From NCBI RefSeq assembly GCF_000953135.1, contig NZ_LN614827.1:3546501-3610500 (forward strand): 64,000 nt of DNA, in the 5' to 3' direction. Origin of the DNA: Legionella fallonii LLAP-10. GTDB taxonomy: Bacteria; Pseudomonadota; Gammaproteobacteria; Legionellales; Legionellaceae. Positions 11,421-21,545 of the stretch are shown here, piece after piece. The notes beneath the pieces are model-generated. The model searched no databases. It was not told the DNA's origin and was given only the letters and a program-made list of their open reading frames with translations. Every line of letters starts with the position of its first letter. Positions within the stretch are counted from its first letter, which is position 1. The position numbers and the translations under genes were made by a program.

Positions 11421-11939
11421 TCAACTGGCTAACTGCCTGCAAACAAAAACAGCATGAATCACTGCACTAATCCTACCAATACGCGCAATAGTAGCAGCTG
11501 ACAACCCATGCTCCTGCAATTGACGCGTGTGTGAACTAATGCAAGTGCCACATCCATTAAGTGCAGAAACCGCTAAAGACAAAGTTTCGAAAGTCACTCT
11601 ATCCACCCCAGGATTCATCATTCCTTGCATGCGTAACCCCGCAGGAATATGCCCAACCTCCGCGCTTCCAGTGAGATGGGTGAAACGATAATAAATATTA
11701 GTCATAGCCATTAAAGAAGCAGCCAATTGCGCCGCATTGACTAATGGCTCATCAGTAATTGCCTCTTTCAACTCCGTAACGAGTTCTTTATCACCTAAAG
11801 AATAAGCAACAGCCAGGGCAGAACCTAAGATCTGCCCTTCAGTTAACCCATCATTTTGTGATAAATCCAATACTTTACTAAGATTTAAGCGAATATCTTT
11901 AGCAATATCTGGAATACCTTGTTTTATATTCTCTAACAT
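11421..11939 (-). CDS. ahpD: AhpD-like alkylhydroperoxidase
   Basis: Carboxymuconolactone-decarboxylase fold protein expected to recycle the neighbouring peroxiredoxin through a CxxC pair. Seen: the redox motif CGTCISSHT near residue 130, with the downstream His of the family, in a 172-aa all-helical protein. It starts 24 bases after the ahpC stop codon on the same strand, the usual ahpC-ahpD operon order, in which AhpD replaces AhpF as reductant. Confidence 0.88.
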   Translation of the reverse strand: MLENIKQGIPDIAKDIRLNLSKVLDLSQNDGLTEGQILGSALAVAYSLGDKELVTELKEAITDEPLVNAAQLAASLMAMTNIYYRFTHLTGSAEVGHIPAGLRMQGMMNPGVDRVTFETLSLAVSALNGCGTCISSHTRQLQEHGLSAATIARIGRISAVIHAVFVCRQLAS

Positions 11940-11963
11940 GATGCATACCTCAATTCAGAGTTA

Positions 11964-12503
11964 TTATAGATGAATAGTTTCTTCGCCTTTTTTCCAATTA
12001 CACGGGCAGAGCTCATCTGTCTGTAACGCATCGAGGACTCGTAAGACCTCATTAGTATTGCGCCCAACATTTAAATCAGTAACCATCACAAAACGAGTGA
12101 TACCTTGTGGATCGACAATGAATGTAGCTCGCTGTGCGACTCCTTCTTGCCCATCTAAAACGCCTAAACTTTGAGTTAACTCTCGTTTCACATCAGCCAA
12201 CATTGGAAAAGGAAGATCTTTTAAATCCGGATGCTGATTCCTCCATGCTAAATGCACAAACTCACTATCGATGCTAGCTCCTAGAACTTGTGCATCTCTG
12301 TCGGCAAACTCTGAATTTAACCGACCAAAATCTGCAATTTCAGTGGGACAAACAAAAGTAAAATCCTTAGGCCAAAAAAACACAACCAACCATTTTCCTT
12401 GATATGTTTCATTAGTAATCATTTGAAAAGCATTATTCAAATCATTGCTTACGGTGGCCTTTAATTGAAATTGTGGAAATTTTTCACCAACTGTAACCAT
12501 CAT
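11964..12503 (-). CDS. ahpC: Alkyl hydroperoxide reductase subunit C (typical 2-Cys peroxiredoxin)
   Basis: Reduces H2O2, organic peroxides and peroxynitrite in the cytoplasm. Seen: peroxidatic Cys in FVCPTEIADF (about residue 50) and resolving Cys in ELCPCNWKKGEE near the C-terminus, with the WPKDFTF lead-in and conserved RATFIVDPQG. The frame is open further upstream, but GAGGAGA lies 5-6 bases before the double Met at 12503, giving a standard 179-aa protein. It is the first gene of the ahpC-ahpD unit. Confidence 0.92.
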   Translation of the reverse strand: MMVTVGEKFPQFQLKATVSNDLNNAFQMITNETYQGKWLVVFFWPKDFTFVCPTEIADFGRLNSEFADRDAQVLGASIDSEFVHLAWRNQHPDLKDLPFPMLADVKRELTQSLGVLDGQEGVAQRATFIVDPQGITRFVMVTDLNVGRNTNEVLRVLDALQTDELCPCNWKKGEETIHL

Positions 12504-12697
12504 TTTCTCCTCAATAAAATGTTCTTCACTCACTGTTAACTTTAGATGAAAACAATTGATAAATAAAATCAATTATATTTATAAAATCGATAGAAATTAT
12601 AAATTGATAATGTGTTTTGCAATTCATTATGCAAAAAATTTGGCGTTTATGATTTTTATAAACTACTTTTAAAGAAGGGATAGATAAGGAATATTGT

Positions 12698-13543
12698 ATG
12701 AAAGCGCCCTTCTCTGCATTGATAAAATCGTTACAGTCTGTCTTTCATTTGGAAGTAATGAGAAATGGAAAGTACATTTATCCAGCAGTTCAACTGCTGC
12801 GAGAAGCCATGGAACATTATAATCCTAATGCTACCAATACGTTCCTCTCTTTGCAAAAAGCGATTATAGACGCAATGCCTTATATTCGAAAAAGGCATGT
12901 TAGTCTTGATGTAATTAAAACAGCGATGGATGCTCTAGCAGCAATACACCAAACTCAGTCTATAGATTGGACTAGGGTAAAAACACATACCCAAGCCTCG
13001 TCACGCTTTCAGTTTGGCTCTCATCATGCAACAAAAGATACTGATTTAATTACTTGGATTACCAGCAGAACAGGAAAGTCTTTTTTTCAGTTAGAACCGA
13101 ATGAAGTCACTCAGGCCCTCATTGACAATAAGAATAAACTTGGATTTAGCCAAAAGTTAAGCTCCTATTTGAAAAAAAATCCTGATTTTTTATTTCATCT
13201 CATCATGGATTCGGAAAAGAATTTTATTAAAATTTGCCATAGTCGGTTAATTCTCTATTTAACTGATCAACAAATAGCAAAATCAATAATCAAACATATT
13301 GCCTCTTTTGTTCATAAAAAGGCCCAGCCCTTTGAACAAGTAGAGCAATTAGTGCATACGCTTAATGATATCTTATCTAATGGGCGATCAATCTCGACCC
13401 TATTACGCAATGCTGAAGCAAAACCCATTTTATTCAATTCGATATTTTTTCAACTATATCAAAGTGAAGGCTATGCTAAACATCAAGAACGAGTGCGGCT
13501 ACCACAAGAAGAGCTTCTTGGTGAAGTGATGAAACCATATTGA
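12698..13543 (+). CDS. Orphan protein, possible Dot/Icm effector
   Basis: Not recognised. 281 aa, soluble and predominantly helical, with no signal peptide or membrane segment. The C-terminal 20 residues contain an acidic pair (LPQEELLGEV), loosely like the E-block of Dot/Icm substrates; this is weak evidence. It is a single gene, divergent from ahpC and convergent with mdh, with A/T-rich upstream DNA. The ATG is preceded by AAGGAATATTGT, an acceptable ribosome-binding site. Confidence 0.6.
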   Translation: MKAPFSALIKSLQSVFHLEVMRNGKYIYPAVQLLREAMEHYNPNATNTFLSLQKAIIDAMPYIRKRHVSLDVIKTAMDALAAIHQTQSIDWTRVKTHTQASSRFQFGSHHATKDTDLITWITSRTGKSFFQLEPNEVTQALIDNKNKLGFSQKLSSYLKKNPDFLFHLIMDSEKNFIKICHSRLILYLTDQQIAKSIIKHIASFVHKKAQPFEQVEQLVHTLNDILSNGRSISTLLRNAEAKPILFNSIFFQLYQSEGYAKHQERVRLPQEELLGEVMKPY

Positions 13544-13635
13544 TGAGAACCAACCAGGCTACAAGTTACTCCTAGTCTTGAATTAAATTTTGTCGGCCAA
13601 TTTGTTGCCTTTCGTCGCAAGCTCCTTGGACGACA

Positions 13636-13672
13636 GCACAGTTGGGCTAAACAAAGTGCAGCCCAACTGTGC
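13636..13672. terminator. Perfect 13-bp hairpin between convergent genes
   Basis: GCACAGTTGGGCT (13636-13648) and its exact complement at 13660-13672 enclose an 11-base loop, 12 bases past the mdh stop codon. The stem is strong but no U-tract follows on either strand, so it may act as a 3'-end stabiliser or a Rho-linked stop rather than an intrinsic terminator. Confidence 0.55.
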
Positions 13673-13684
13673 GTCTCATATCAC

Positions 13685-14677
13685 TTAGTCTAATAAACCT
13701 AAAGATTTAACTGTATCGCGTTCTTGTCTAAGCTCATTTAAGGTAGCATTAAATTTTTCACGGCTGTAATCATTTTGTTCCAAGCCTTCGACTACCTTTA
13801 ACTCACCTTTTTCACGATGGCAAGGGAATGAGAAAATCAATCCTTCATCAACACCGTATTCTCCATCAGAGTGGCGGCACATAGAGAATGACTCACCAGC
13901 AGGAGTATCATTTACTAAATGATTAACGCCAGTGATAATGGCATTCGCTGCTGAAGCTGCTGAAGAAGAGCCACGAGCCTTAATCACTGCCGCTCCGCGC
14001 TGTTGTACTGTAGAAACAAAAGTATCTTTCAACCAGGCGTCATCATTAATTACTTTCGCTGCAGAAACACCATTAATTTTAGCATTATAAAAATCAGGAT
14101 ATTGCGTAGCAGAATGATTACCCCAAATGGTCATTTCGCTAACAGCAGTAATATCTACCCCTGCTTTTTTCGCTAATTGAGTACGTGCTCTTAACTCATC
14201 TAAAGTGGTCATTGCATAAAATCGATCATTAGGAATGTCCTTAGCATGATGCATTGCAATTAAACAGTTAGTATTGCAAGGATTACCCACGACGAATACA
14301 CGAACGTCATCACTGGCATGATCATTAATAGCCTGACCTTGTTTCGTAAATATTCCGCCATTAATTTGTAATAAATCAGAACGCTCCATGCCTTGCTTAC
14401 GTGGAACAGAACCAACCAATAAAGCCCAGTTAACTCCGTCCATAGCTTTATTCATATCAGCAGTACACACCACTCTTTTTAATAAGGGAAATGCGCAATC
14501 ATCAAGCTCCATTGCAACCCCTTCCAGTGCAGGAAGAGCAGGTTCAAGCTCAAGTAAATTTAATTCTACATCAACATGCGCGCCAAACATTTGTCCTGAT
14601 GCAATACGAAACAATAAAGCATAACCAATTTGTCCTGCGGCACCTGTAACAGCGACTCTAACTCGTTTATTTGTCAT
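13685..14677 (-). CDS. mdh: Malate dehydrogenase (NAD-dependent)
   Basis: Interconverts malate and oxaloacetate in the TCA cycle. Seen: nucleotide-binding [11 protein letters not shown] at the N-terminus, the mobile-loop region [14 protein letters not shown] (about 92), VVGNPCNTN (about 130), a substrate Arg in LDELRART (about 160), and the catalytic His in [11 protein letters not shown] (about 190). A length of 330 aa and these motifs place it with the cytosolic-type group rather than the 312-aa enterobacterial enzyme. It begins 1 base after the nudE stop codon, so the two are almost certainly co-transcribed. Confidence 0.95.
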   Translation of the reverse strand: MTNKRVRVAVTGAAGQIGYALLFRIASGQMFGAHVDVELNLLELEPALPALEGVAMELDDCAFPLLKRVVCTADMNKAMDGVNWALLVGSVPRKQGMERSDLLQINGGIFTKQGQAINDHASDDVRVFVVGNPCNTNCLIAMHHAKDIPNDRFYAMTTLDELRARTQLAKKAGVDITAVSEMTIWGNHSATQYPDFYNAKINGVSAAKVINDDAWLKDTFVSTVQQRGAAVIKARGSSSAASAANAIITGVNHLVNDTPAGESFSMCRHSDGEYGVDEGLIFSFPCHREKGELKVVEGLEQNDYSREKFNATLNELRQERDTVKSLGLLD

Positions 14678-14678
14678 G

Positions 14679-15227
14679 TTATTTCCTCTTATTCAACCAC
14701 TCTTTAACTAAAAATAGCGCAGCGATACTGCGCGCCTCGGTAAAATCTGGCTTTTCTAATAACTCCATACTCGCACTTAAAGGCCACTCGATCACCTCAG
14801 GAGGTTCAGGCTCATCCCCCGGTAAAGGAGAAGGATACAAATCTTGGGCAACTATTAACTCAAGACGAGCACCAAAGTATCCTGGAGCAAGTGTCAACGA
14901 GCGAAGCCAATGAAGTTTTCTGGCCGCATAGCCAGTTTCCTCTCGCAACTCCCTATTCGCAGCCTCCACTGGGCTCTCTCCATGATCGATAATCCCTTTA
15001 GGAAAGGCTAACTCGTAACTATCAGTTCCTGCACCATATTCTCTAACTAATACTAAAGACTCATCTGGCGTTAAAGCAACAATCAATACTGCGCCATGAC
15101 CATGACTTTTTATCCGCTCAAAAATCCTTTGCGTGCCATTAGAAAACTCTAAATGCATTTCTTCTATAGTAAACAACCGTGATTTTGCAACTACTGTTCT
15201 TTGTTTGCACTTTGGTTTTTCACGCAT
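14679..15227 (-). CDS. nudE: Nudix hydrolase, ADP-sugar/ADP-compound type
   Basis: Hydrolyses nucleoside diphosphate derivatives such as ADP-ribose, NADH or Ap3A. Seen: a complete Nudix box running from GIIDHGESP through RELREETGY (about residues 95-117), with the glutamates that bind Mg2+. At 182 aa with the N-terminal beta-rich extension ([14 protein letters not shown]), it resembles NudE. It is the promoter-proximal partner of mdh and is divergent from hemW with an 80-base gap. Exact substrate is uncertain. Confidence 0.8.
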   Translation of the reverse strand: MREKPKCKQRTVVAKSRLFTIEEMHLEFSNGTQRIFERIKSHGHGAVLIVALTPDESLVLVREYGAGTDSYELAFPKGIIDHGESPVEAANRELREETGYAARKLHWLRSLTLAPGYFGARLELIVAQDLYPSPLPGDEPEPPEVIEWPLSASMELLEKPDFTEARSIAALFLVKEWLNKRK

Positions 15228-15307
15228 GATTCGATATCACTTATTTTGTGACAAAACTGCGATCATGATACTATTGCATTCCCAAACAAGCCAGTCTAAA
15301 AATAGTA

Positions 15308-16435
15308 ATGCTGCCTTTATCTTTATATATTCATATTCCTTGGTGTATTCGCAAATGCCCTTATTGTGATTTCAACTCTCATAAGAGTCCTGAGATCTTA
15401 CCTGAACAGAGTTATGTTCAAGCATTAGTTGCTGATTTACAAACAGATGTTTCTTATTTCGGTGCTCGTGAAATTTGCTCCATTTTTATAGGCGGAGGCA
15501 CCCCCAGCCTTTTTTCTGCAGAAGCATACAGAGTTTTATTTACAGAATTAAAAAAAATACTCCCCTTTGCTCAGAACATAGAAATTACCATGGAGGCCAA
15601 TCCAGGAAGCGTGGAACAGCAACGCTTTACGGAATATAGACAAATAGGCATCAACCGCTTGTCCTTAGGTATCCAAAGTTTTAATCCTCAGCATTTAAAA
15701 GCATTAGGACGCATTCATGATGAGCAACAAGCTCATAGTGCCATCCAAGCAGCACGCCTTGCTGGATTTGACAATTTGAATCTAGACATCATGCATGGTT
15801 TACCCCAACAAAGTGTCGCTCAAGGCTTAGAGGATCTGACTACGGCTATAAACTATCAACCAGAACATCTGTCCTGGTACCAATTAACCATAGAACCTAA
15901 TACTGTTTTTTACAAAGAACAACCCCCTTTACCTTCAGAAGACGATGCGTTTTTGTTAGAAGAGCAAGGATTTAACTTATTAAAAGAGGCAGGGTTTAAC
16001 CGTTATGAAATTTCCGCTTTTTCTAAACCAAACAAACAAGCTCGGCATAATTTAAACTATTGGTCATTTGGCGATTATTTTGGCATTGGTGCAGGAGCGC
16101 ATGGAAAATTAACCACCAACCAAGGGGTTCAAAGAACGCAGAAATACAGACAACCCAAAGACTATCAAAATTCAGAAAAACCCTTCCTTGCCACTATGGA
16201 ATTAGTTGCGGATGAAGAGCTAATATTTGAATTCATGCTTAATACCACACGCCTAGAGCAGCCCATTCCTATGGAATTATTTACTCAAACTACAGGTTTA
16301 GATCTCACTCATCTCTTACCCAAATTACAACTCGCCGCAAGCAAAAATCTGATTACCTTCACCGACACTCAATGGCAAATTACTACTTTAGGCAGACGTT
16401 ACACCAATGATCTGCAAGCCCTCTTTTTGCCCTAG
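15308..16435 (+). CDS. hemW: Heme chaperone / radical SAM protein HemW
   Basis: A radical-SAM protein related to HemN but lacking its coproporphyrinogen oxidase activity; it is thought to deliver heme to apoproteins. Seen: the cluster motif CIRKCPYCDF near residue 14 (CxxxCxxC), glycine-rich FIGGGTPSLF (about 61), MEANPGSVE (about 97), RLSLGIQSFN (about 115), and the C-terminal GIGAGAHGKL. A length of 375 aa is typical. No strong Shine-Dalgarno precedes the ATG at 15308, but this start gives the usual N-terminus LSLYIHIPWC. Confidence 0.9.
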   Translation: MLPLSLYIHIPWCIRKCPYCDFNSHKSPEILPEQSYVQALVADLQTDVSYFGAREICSIFIGGGTPSLFSAEAYRVLFTELKKILPFAQNIEITMEANPGSVEQQRFTEYRQIGINRLSLGIQSFNPQHLKALGRIHDEQQAHSAIQAARLAGFDNLNLDIMHGLPQQSVAQGLEDLTTAINYQPEHLSWYQLTIEPNTVFYKEQPPLPSEDDAFLLEEQGFNLLKEAGFNRYEISAFSKPNKQARHNLNYWSFGDYFGIGAGAHGKLTTNQGVQRTQKYRQPKDYQNSEKPFLATMELVADEELIFEFMLNTTRLEQPIPMELFTQTTGLDLTHLLPKLQLAASKNLITFTDTQWQITTLGRRYTNDLQALFLP

Positions 16436-16536
16436 GGCCGGTTCGACTACACCCCGATCTTTAGCATTAAAACTTTAGGTTGCTAGAAAATAAAGTTTCC
16501 TTGATAATAAAAAATATTTTGCAACGGGAGTGATCA

Positions 16537-17430
16537 GTGGTTCTTTCTCTATTCTTAGTAGCCCTTGGTTATTTAATGGGATCTTTCTGCTCAGCAGTTA
16601 TAGTATGCCGTTTATTTGGCTTGCCTGATCCTCGCGAAGAAGGATCAAAAAATCCTGGGGCAACCAATGTGCTCCGCCTTGCTGGCAAGCAATATGCCGC
16701 CCTTGTAATGCTCGCTGATCTCCTCAAAGGAACTATTCCTGTACTTATAGCCAAGGTGTTCGAAGCCGATGCGGTTACAGTCTCTTTTACTGCTCTAGCT
16801 GCTGTTGTCGGCCACATGTATCCTGTTTTCTTCGAATTTAAAGGAGGAAAAGGTGTTGCTACCGCGATAGGTGCTTTATTAGGTTTTTACTTTATCATTG
16901 GAGTCATGGTTGCAATCACCTGGTTGCTAATAGCTAAATTCAGTCGTTATTCTTCTTTAGCGTCTATAACGGCTATTGGCCTATCCCCATTTTATACTCT
17001 ACTACTTATAGGCCGACAGGACATTCTTCCACCATTATTCATTATGGTTATCCTAATTCTATTCAAGCATAGAAATAATATTACTCGACTTATTGATGGA
17101 GTAGAGCCCAAAATAAAATTAAAATCCAATGTGATGGAACGAGTCATAGAGCCAGAACTGCATACAATGCATACGGAAACAGAAAAATCAACAATAGAAG
17201 AACAATTGCCCTTATTAAAAGAAGAAACTCCTGTAAAGGCAATACAGTCACAACAACCCAAGACTAAAAAAATAGCTAAAACAAAAGAACCTATTAAAAA
17301 AAGCCAGGCTGTTAAGCCCAAAACCAAAAATACTGATCAAACGGTGAAATCAGTAAAAAAACCGGTAAAAAAGACAGTAAAAAAAGCTACTCCAAATAAA
17401 ACTAAAATAAATAAAACTAAGGAGACATAA
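16537..17430 (+). CDS. plsY: Glycerol-3-phosphate acyltransferase PlsY with lysine-rich C-terminal tail
   Basis: Transfers the acyl group of acyl-phosphate to glycerol-3-phosphate in the inner membrane, the first step of phospholipid synthesis. Seen: five hydrophobic helices and the PlsY signatures GSFCSAVIVCRL, DPREEGSKNPGATNVLR (about 30-47) and FFEFKGGKGVATA (about 95-107), ending with the HRNNITRLIDG block near residue 185. The start is GTG, 6 bases after GGGAG. Unusual: about 100 extra residues follow, acidic then strongly Lys/Pro/Thr rich (repeated KKPVKK-like units), like a histone H1 tail. Ordinary PlsY stops near 200 aa. Confidence 0.88.
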   Translation: MVLSLFLVALGYLMGSFCSAVIVCRLFGLPDPREEGSKNPGATNVLRLAGKQYAALVMLADLLKGTIPVLIAKVFEADAVTVSFTALAAVVGHMYPVFFEFKGGKGVATAIGALLGFYFIIGVMVAITWLLIAKFSRYSSLASITAIGLSPFYTLLLIGRQDILPPLFIMVILILFKHRNNITRLIDGVEPKIKLKSNVMERVIEPELHTMHTETEKSTIEEQLPLLKEETPVKAIQSQQPKTKKIAKTKEPIKKSQAVKPKTKNTDQTVKSVKKPVKKTVKKATPNKTKINKTKET

Positions 17431-17478
17431 TCCGACTATAATTACCATTACATACCCTTAATGAAGGAGAATAATGGT

Positions 17479-19542
17479 ATGAAAATCAATTTTAAGTTTA
17501 CTACGGATGTACTTAGTCATTGGCCTCAAATATCTTATTTAAGGCTGGATTCTATTGAGTTTATTATCGAAGACTATCCAGGAGACCATGAAGCTAGTAC
17601 TCGCCTAAAACAAGGGTTTCCCGAAGCCGACTCAGATGGTGAACCTGTTGTCCGTGAAGCAACAAATAACGACTCTCCTGATAATTGTCTGGTAATGGAT
17701 GGTGCAGGTTATAGAATAGATTTATTAGACTCGATGTGGTCCGCAAGAATCATCGACCTTTTATCTCGCTGCAAAAAACTATTTATCACCGACTCCGTAA
17801 GCTCAGAACAAGAACATAACTTACAAGTTTTTGAACAATACCTAAAGAATTTATCTATTGAGATTGAAAACCTTAAAACACAATATCTGAACACAGAGTT
17901 TTTAGAGATCATTACTGCTGATTGGCATAGAAGTTTTCGTTACGCCCAAGAATTGTTGCAGAACCCAGAAAATACTTCAGAAGAACCTTCTAGGCTGTAC
18001 GATATATTAATGCATAATATTGATGAGCTTAAGAAAGTACTCACTAAACTAGAAGAAGATTATCCACAAGATGAAGGGGATATTATCTCATTAGAGCAAC
18101 GTTATTCTGCTTGCTCTTCCCCTCAACGACTCAGTGTTAATTTGTTTAAAGCCGTAACTCAAAATTGCATAGAAGAACTTACTCTATGTGCGAATAAATT
18201 AAGTCCCGATTACTATAGAAATGCGATTCACCAATATGAAACTCAATTCACTGAATTATTATCCCAATTTCCAGGCTATGCAGGAGAAAAAGCCGCTCTA
18301 ATTCAAAGAATACAACATTACTTTATTCCCAGTGACATTGACTCATGTGAGCGAAAAGAACTATGCAAAATATGTTCTAATCTCAACCGTATGCACGACA
18401 TTATAACTAATATCTCCAAATATCAGGCATTAAATGAAGATTCATTTAATGGTTTAGAAATGATATTTCTCTTGGCTGATGATGAGCCTAATGAAAAAAT
18501 AATTCAAATTCATAACCAGATGACCTCTCTTTTCCAGTTAGGCCTTGTAATGCCAGAAACCATTACCCCTCTTTTTCTATTTGGTTCCTCATTCCCAGAC
18601 AAATCGTGTCCAGCTCGAACGACAGCCACTGGTTATGCATTTTTTGGTGCTGCAAGTCGTGATGAAGATAGCTATAAACGCATGTGGACTATTTACAGTA
18701 TTGGAGCAGAACATCTACTTGCCGCAACAATAAATGAGGGTAAACCCTTACAAGAACAATTGAGCCTTGCCGCTGATATAAGACAGCGTATAGCTATTTA
18801 CAGAAAAGAGTCTAATAATCCTTATAACTTTGGTGGTGTTAGAATAGGAAAGTCACTACAAGATACCTATTCAAATGACAGTACATCAATAATCAACACG
18901 TCTTTATTTCCTACAGTGGCTCGAATAATTTCACAAAATTATGATCTCCCCGCTTTGATAGCAGAGGCCTCTAGTAAAAGCCAATCAAAAAACAATATAT
19001 TTACTATTACCCTCATAAACAAATTGGCTTTTCAGCTTGATGGCGGAGAGGAAATAGAGCTTCCAGATCAAGAAATGCAATTGACCATAAAACAAAATCC
19101 TAAAAAACTATTAACGCCTCTGCAAGTCAGTGTACAATTTTCTGAGTTAGATCAAGAAACCTTTGAAAGAATGCTTCGTTTTTTTGACGAGCACTTTCTC
19201 GCACGATGTAAGAGCAAAGAGTTGAATGACGAAGAATTTGTAACGGAATTAGGTAAACTCGTTTTCCATCTGGTCCGCTCTTATCCTTATCATCGAGGGA
19301 CAGCATCCATATTACAATGGGTAACCAGAGGTATGATTTCCAATTTTACCAATGGGATTGTTAATCTAGGCGACATTCGTTTAGGTGATAGTAGTGAGTC
19401 TACGCAAAATATTCCCTATGATGTTTATGCTCATCTGGTACAAAGTCCTGAAGTCTATGCAGAAGCATTTACAGCAGCTGTCTTACCTCTTTTTACAGCC
19501 CATTACGCACCAAGTCGATCTTTTGCCAAGGGCTCAGGCTAA
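17479..19542 (+). CDS. Large orphan protein, effector candidate
   Basis: Not recognised. AAGGAG at 17464-17469 lies 9 bases before the ATG at 17479 and overlaps an in-frame upstream ATG at 17461, so the downstream start (687 aa) is preferred. No signal peptide or membrane span. The N-terminal third has leucine-spaced helical stretches (about 120-210) that could form coiled coil; the middle contains a glycine/alanine-rich region around [16 protein letters not shown] (about 385). The stop overlaps the tsaD 3' end by 9 bases. Large single orphans like this are typical of Legionella accessory genes, but function is unknown. Confidence 0.7.
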   Translation: MKINFKFTTDVLSHWPQISYLRLDSIEFIIEDYPGDHEASTRLKQGFPEADSDGEPVVREATNNDSPDNCLVMDGAGYRIDLLDSMWSARIIDLLSRCKKLFITDSVSSEQEHNLQVFEQYLKNLSIEIENLKTQYLNTEFLEIITADWHRSFRYAQELLQNPENTSEEPSRLYDILMHNIDELKKVLTKLEEDYPQDEGDIISLEQRYSACSSPQRLSVNLFKAVTQNCIEELTLCANKLSPDYYRNAIHQYETQFTELLSQFPGYAGEKAALIQRIQHYFIPSDIDSCERKELCKICSNLNRMHDIITNISKYQALNEDSFNGLEMIFLLADDEPNEKIIQIHNQMTSLFQLGLVMPETITPLFLFGSSFPDKSCPARTTATGYAFFGAASRDEDSYKRMWTIYSIGAEHLLAATINEGKPLQEQLSLAADIRQRIAIYRKESNNPYNFGGVRIGKSLQDTYSNDSTSIINTSLFPTVARIISQNYDLPALIAEASSKSQSKNNIFTITLINKLAFQLDGGEEIELPDQEMQLTIKQNPKKLLTPLQVSVQFSELDQETFERMLRFFDEHFLARCKSKELNDEEFVTELGKLVFHLVRSYPYHRGTASILQWVTRGMISNFTNGIVNLGDIRLGDSSESTQNIPYDVYAHLVQSPEVYAEAFTAAVLPLFTAHYAPSRSFAKGSG

Positions 19543-20535
19543 TGGCCAGCGTGCTTTAACTTCTATTCCAATCCCTGAATCCTTTTCTCCGCACAACATC
19601 CTGAGACAACCCGCATAAGCAACCATAGCCCCATTATCAGTGCAGTATTCAAGAGCAGGAAAATAAACCTGTCCATGAATATTTTTTATCCACTCCTGTA
19701 AAGCCAATCGCAATGCTTTATTAGCGCCGACGCCACCAGCAACTACCAAGCGATTACAAGCGGACTGTTGTACTGCTCTTTTACATTTAATAATTAAGGT
19801 ATCCACTATAGCTTGCTGAAATGCCTTAGCAATAGCTAAACGATCTTGTTCTTCCTTGCCACTGTTATTCCAAGTTGTTAGGGCATGAGTTTTTAGTCCA
19901 CTGAAACTAAAATCTAACCCCGGCCTATCAGTCATAGGACGAGGAAAATGATAAGGAGTTGTGGCGCATTGATCAGCAAGGGAAGCCAACACGGCACCGC
20001 CGGGATAAGGAATACCCATTAATTTAGCTGTTTTATCAAAAGCCTCACCTACAGCATCATCGAGAGTATCACCTAGTAAGTCATATTCTCCTAAAGCGTT
20101 TACCTTAATTAATTGGCAATGCCCTCCGGACACCAAAAGAGCAATGAAAGGAAACTCCAAAGAAGGGGTTTCCATTTTGGCAGCTAATATATGAGCCTCT
20201 AAATGATGGATGGCTAAAGCTGGTATACCTAAGGCGTAAGCCAAGCTTTTAGCAAAGCATGACCCTACCAATAAAGCACCAATTAAACCAGGACCTGCTG
20301 TATAAGCGATGCCATCTAGATCTTTTTTACTTAATTGAGCTTCCGAAAGTACCTGATCGACCAAAGGCACTAAATAATTCACATGGTCTCTAGAAGCAAG
20401 TTCCGGCACAACTCCGCCATGCACACTATGAGTTGCAATTTGTGAATGCAATGCATGGGCTAATAAACCAGCCTGCGAATCATAAATAGCCACTCCGGTC
20501 TCATCACATGAAGACTCTATACCTAATACCCGCAT
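19534..20535 (-). CDS. tsaD: tRNA N6-threonylcarbamoyladenosine synthase subunit TsaD
   Basis: Transfers the threonylcarbamoyl group to A37 of ANN-decoding tRNAs, with TsaB, TsaE and TsaC. Seen: [15 protein letters not shown] at the N-terminus, metal-binding HHLEAH (about 110), [10 protein letters not shown] (about 135), DFSFSGLKT (about 225), VAGGVGAN (about 265) and [12 protein letters not shown] (about 295). The frame opens 18 bases earlier, but GAGG lies 6-7 bases before the Met at 20535, giving 333 aa. It is divergent from rpsU, the common arrangement in gammaproteobacteria. Confidence 0.95.
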   Translation of the reverse strand: MRVLGIESSCDETGVAIYDSQAGLLAHALHSQIATHSVHGGVVPELASRDHVNYLVPLVDQVLSEAQLSKKDLDGIAYTAGPGLIGALLVGSCFAKSLAYALGIPALAIHHLEAHILAAKMETPSLEFPFIALLVSGGHCQLIKVNALGEYDLLGDTLDDAVGEAFDKTAKLMGIPYPGGAVLASLADQCATTPYHFPRPMTDRPGLDFSFSGLKTHALTTWNNSGKEEQDRLAIAKAFQQAIVDTLIIKCKRAVQQSACNRLVVAGGVGANKALRLALQEWIKNIHGQVYFPALEYCTDNGAMVAYAGCLRMLCGEKDSGIGIEVKARWPLA

Positions 20536-20703
20536 AACCAACCTCAAAATCATAATAATGTCATAATAAAACCCTGGGGTTTATATGGCGTTATTAATAC
20601 ATCATTTAAAATAGTTTGCATTATACCACAAGCTCATTTAATCACGTTCAAGACTATTATTTGGCTAAATTTCCATCTCAACGTAACTTTAAGTTAATTT
20701 AAC

Positions 20704-20732
20704 TTGACGATTATTAAAACTAGCACTAGAAT
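20704..20732 (+). promoter_or_regulatory. Sigma-70-type promoter of rpsU
   Basis: TTGACG (20704-20709), a 17-base spacer, and TAGAAT (20727-20732) form a near-consensus promoter about 34 bases upstream (from the expected +1) of the rpsU ATG. It probably drives the rpsU-yqeY-dnaG-rpoD cluster. Confidence 0.75.
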
Positions 20733-20772
20733 TGCCCACCTATATAGATCAAATAACCAGAGGACTAGTTTA

Positions 20773-21000
20773 ATGCCTACCGTTCGTGTAAAAGAAGGCG
20801 AGAACCCAGAATATGCATTGCGTCGATTCAAACGCTCTTGTGAAAAAGCCGGTATTTTAACCGAATTACGCCGTCGTGAATTTTATGAAAAACCAACTGC
20901 TGAGCGTAAACGTAAACAAGCAGCTGCAGTAAAACGTCATCTGAAAAAGCTTTCTCGTGATACATCTTCACGACGTTCTATGAAGCATAGACGTAAGTAA
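20773..21000 (+). CDS. rpsU: 30S ribosomal protein S21
   Basis: Small-subunit protein that helps mRNA binding at initiation. The start at 20773 follows AGAGGA and gives 75 aa: [13 protein letters not shown], an RRFKR core and a very basic C-terminus ([10 protein letters not shown]), all as in S21. It is the first gene of the macromolecular-synthesis cluster. Confidence 0.97.
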   Translation: MPTVRVKEGENPEYALRRFKRSCEKAGILTELRRREFYEKPTAERKRKQAAAVKRHLKKLSRDTSSRRSMKHRRK

Positions 21001-21093
21001 TTGTATCCGGTTTTTTGCTAAAAATAGCGAAATAATCTGATCGCCGAAGTTCAGGTCACATTTATGTGGCCTTTTCGTTTTGAGGAAATAAAA

Positions 21094-21537
21094 ATGACTA
21101 TAAAAGAACGTCTCAATAATGATATCAAAGATGCTATGCGTGCGAAGGATAAAAACCTACTCACCACATTACGTTTAATTACTGCGGCAGTGAAGCAGAT
21201 TGAGGTAGACGAGCGTATTGAAGTGGGTGAAGAGCGAATGCTGGCCATTCTAGATAAAATGACTAAACAACGAAAAGAATCTATCGCTCAATATGAAAAA
21301 GCAAATCGTGATGATTTAGTTGCGCAAGAGCAATTCGAACTTAACATTATTTCACGCTATCTCCCTGAGCCTTTATCCGCTGCAGAAATAGAACAATTAG
21401 TTAAAGAAGCCATAGCAGCAACTGGCGCTGAAAAAATGGCCGATATGGGTAAAGTGATGGCACAGCTTAAAACCCAATTACAAGGGCGTGCTGATATGAC
21501 CCAAGTGAGCGCCTTAATTAAGGCCAAATTGAGTTAA
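21094..21537 (+). CDS. yqeY: GatB/YqeY-family protein
   Basis: 147 aa, resembling the C-terminal tRNA-contacting domain of GatB, but a free-standing protein whose role is not settled. Seen: MTIKERLNNDIKDAMRAKD, the ATLR-like LLTTLRLITAAVKQIEVDER, and the C-terminal GRADMTQVSALIKAKL typical of the family. The preferred start at 21094 is preceded by GAGGA. It sits between rpsU and dnaG, as in many gammaproteobacteria, with 8 bases to dnaG. Confidence 0.92.
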   Translation: MTIKERLNNDIKDAMRAKDKNLLTTLRLITAAVKQIEVDERIEVGEERMLAILDKMTKQRKESIAQYEKANRDDLVAQEQFELNIISRYLPEPLSAAEIEQLVKEAIAATGAEKMADMGKVMAQLKTQLQGRADMTQVSALIKAKLS

Positions 21538-21545
21538 TAATTACT

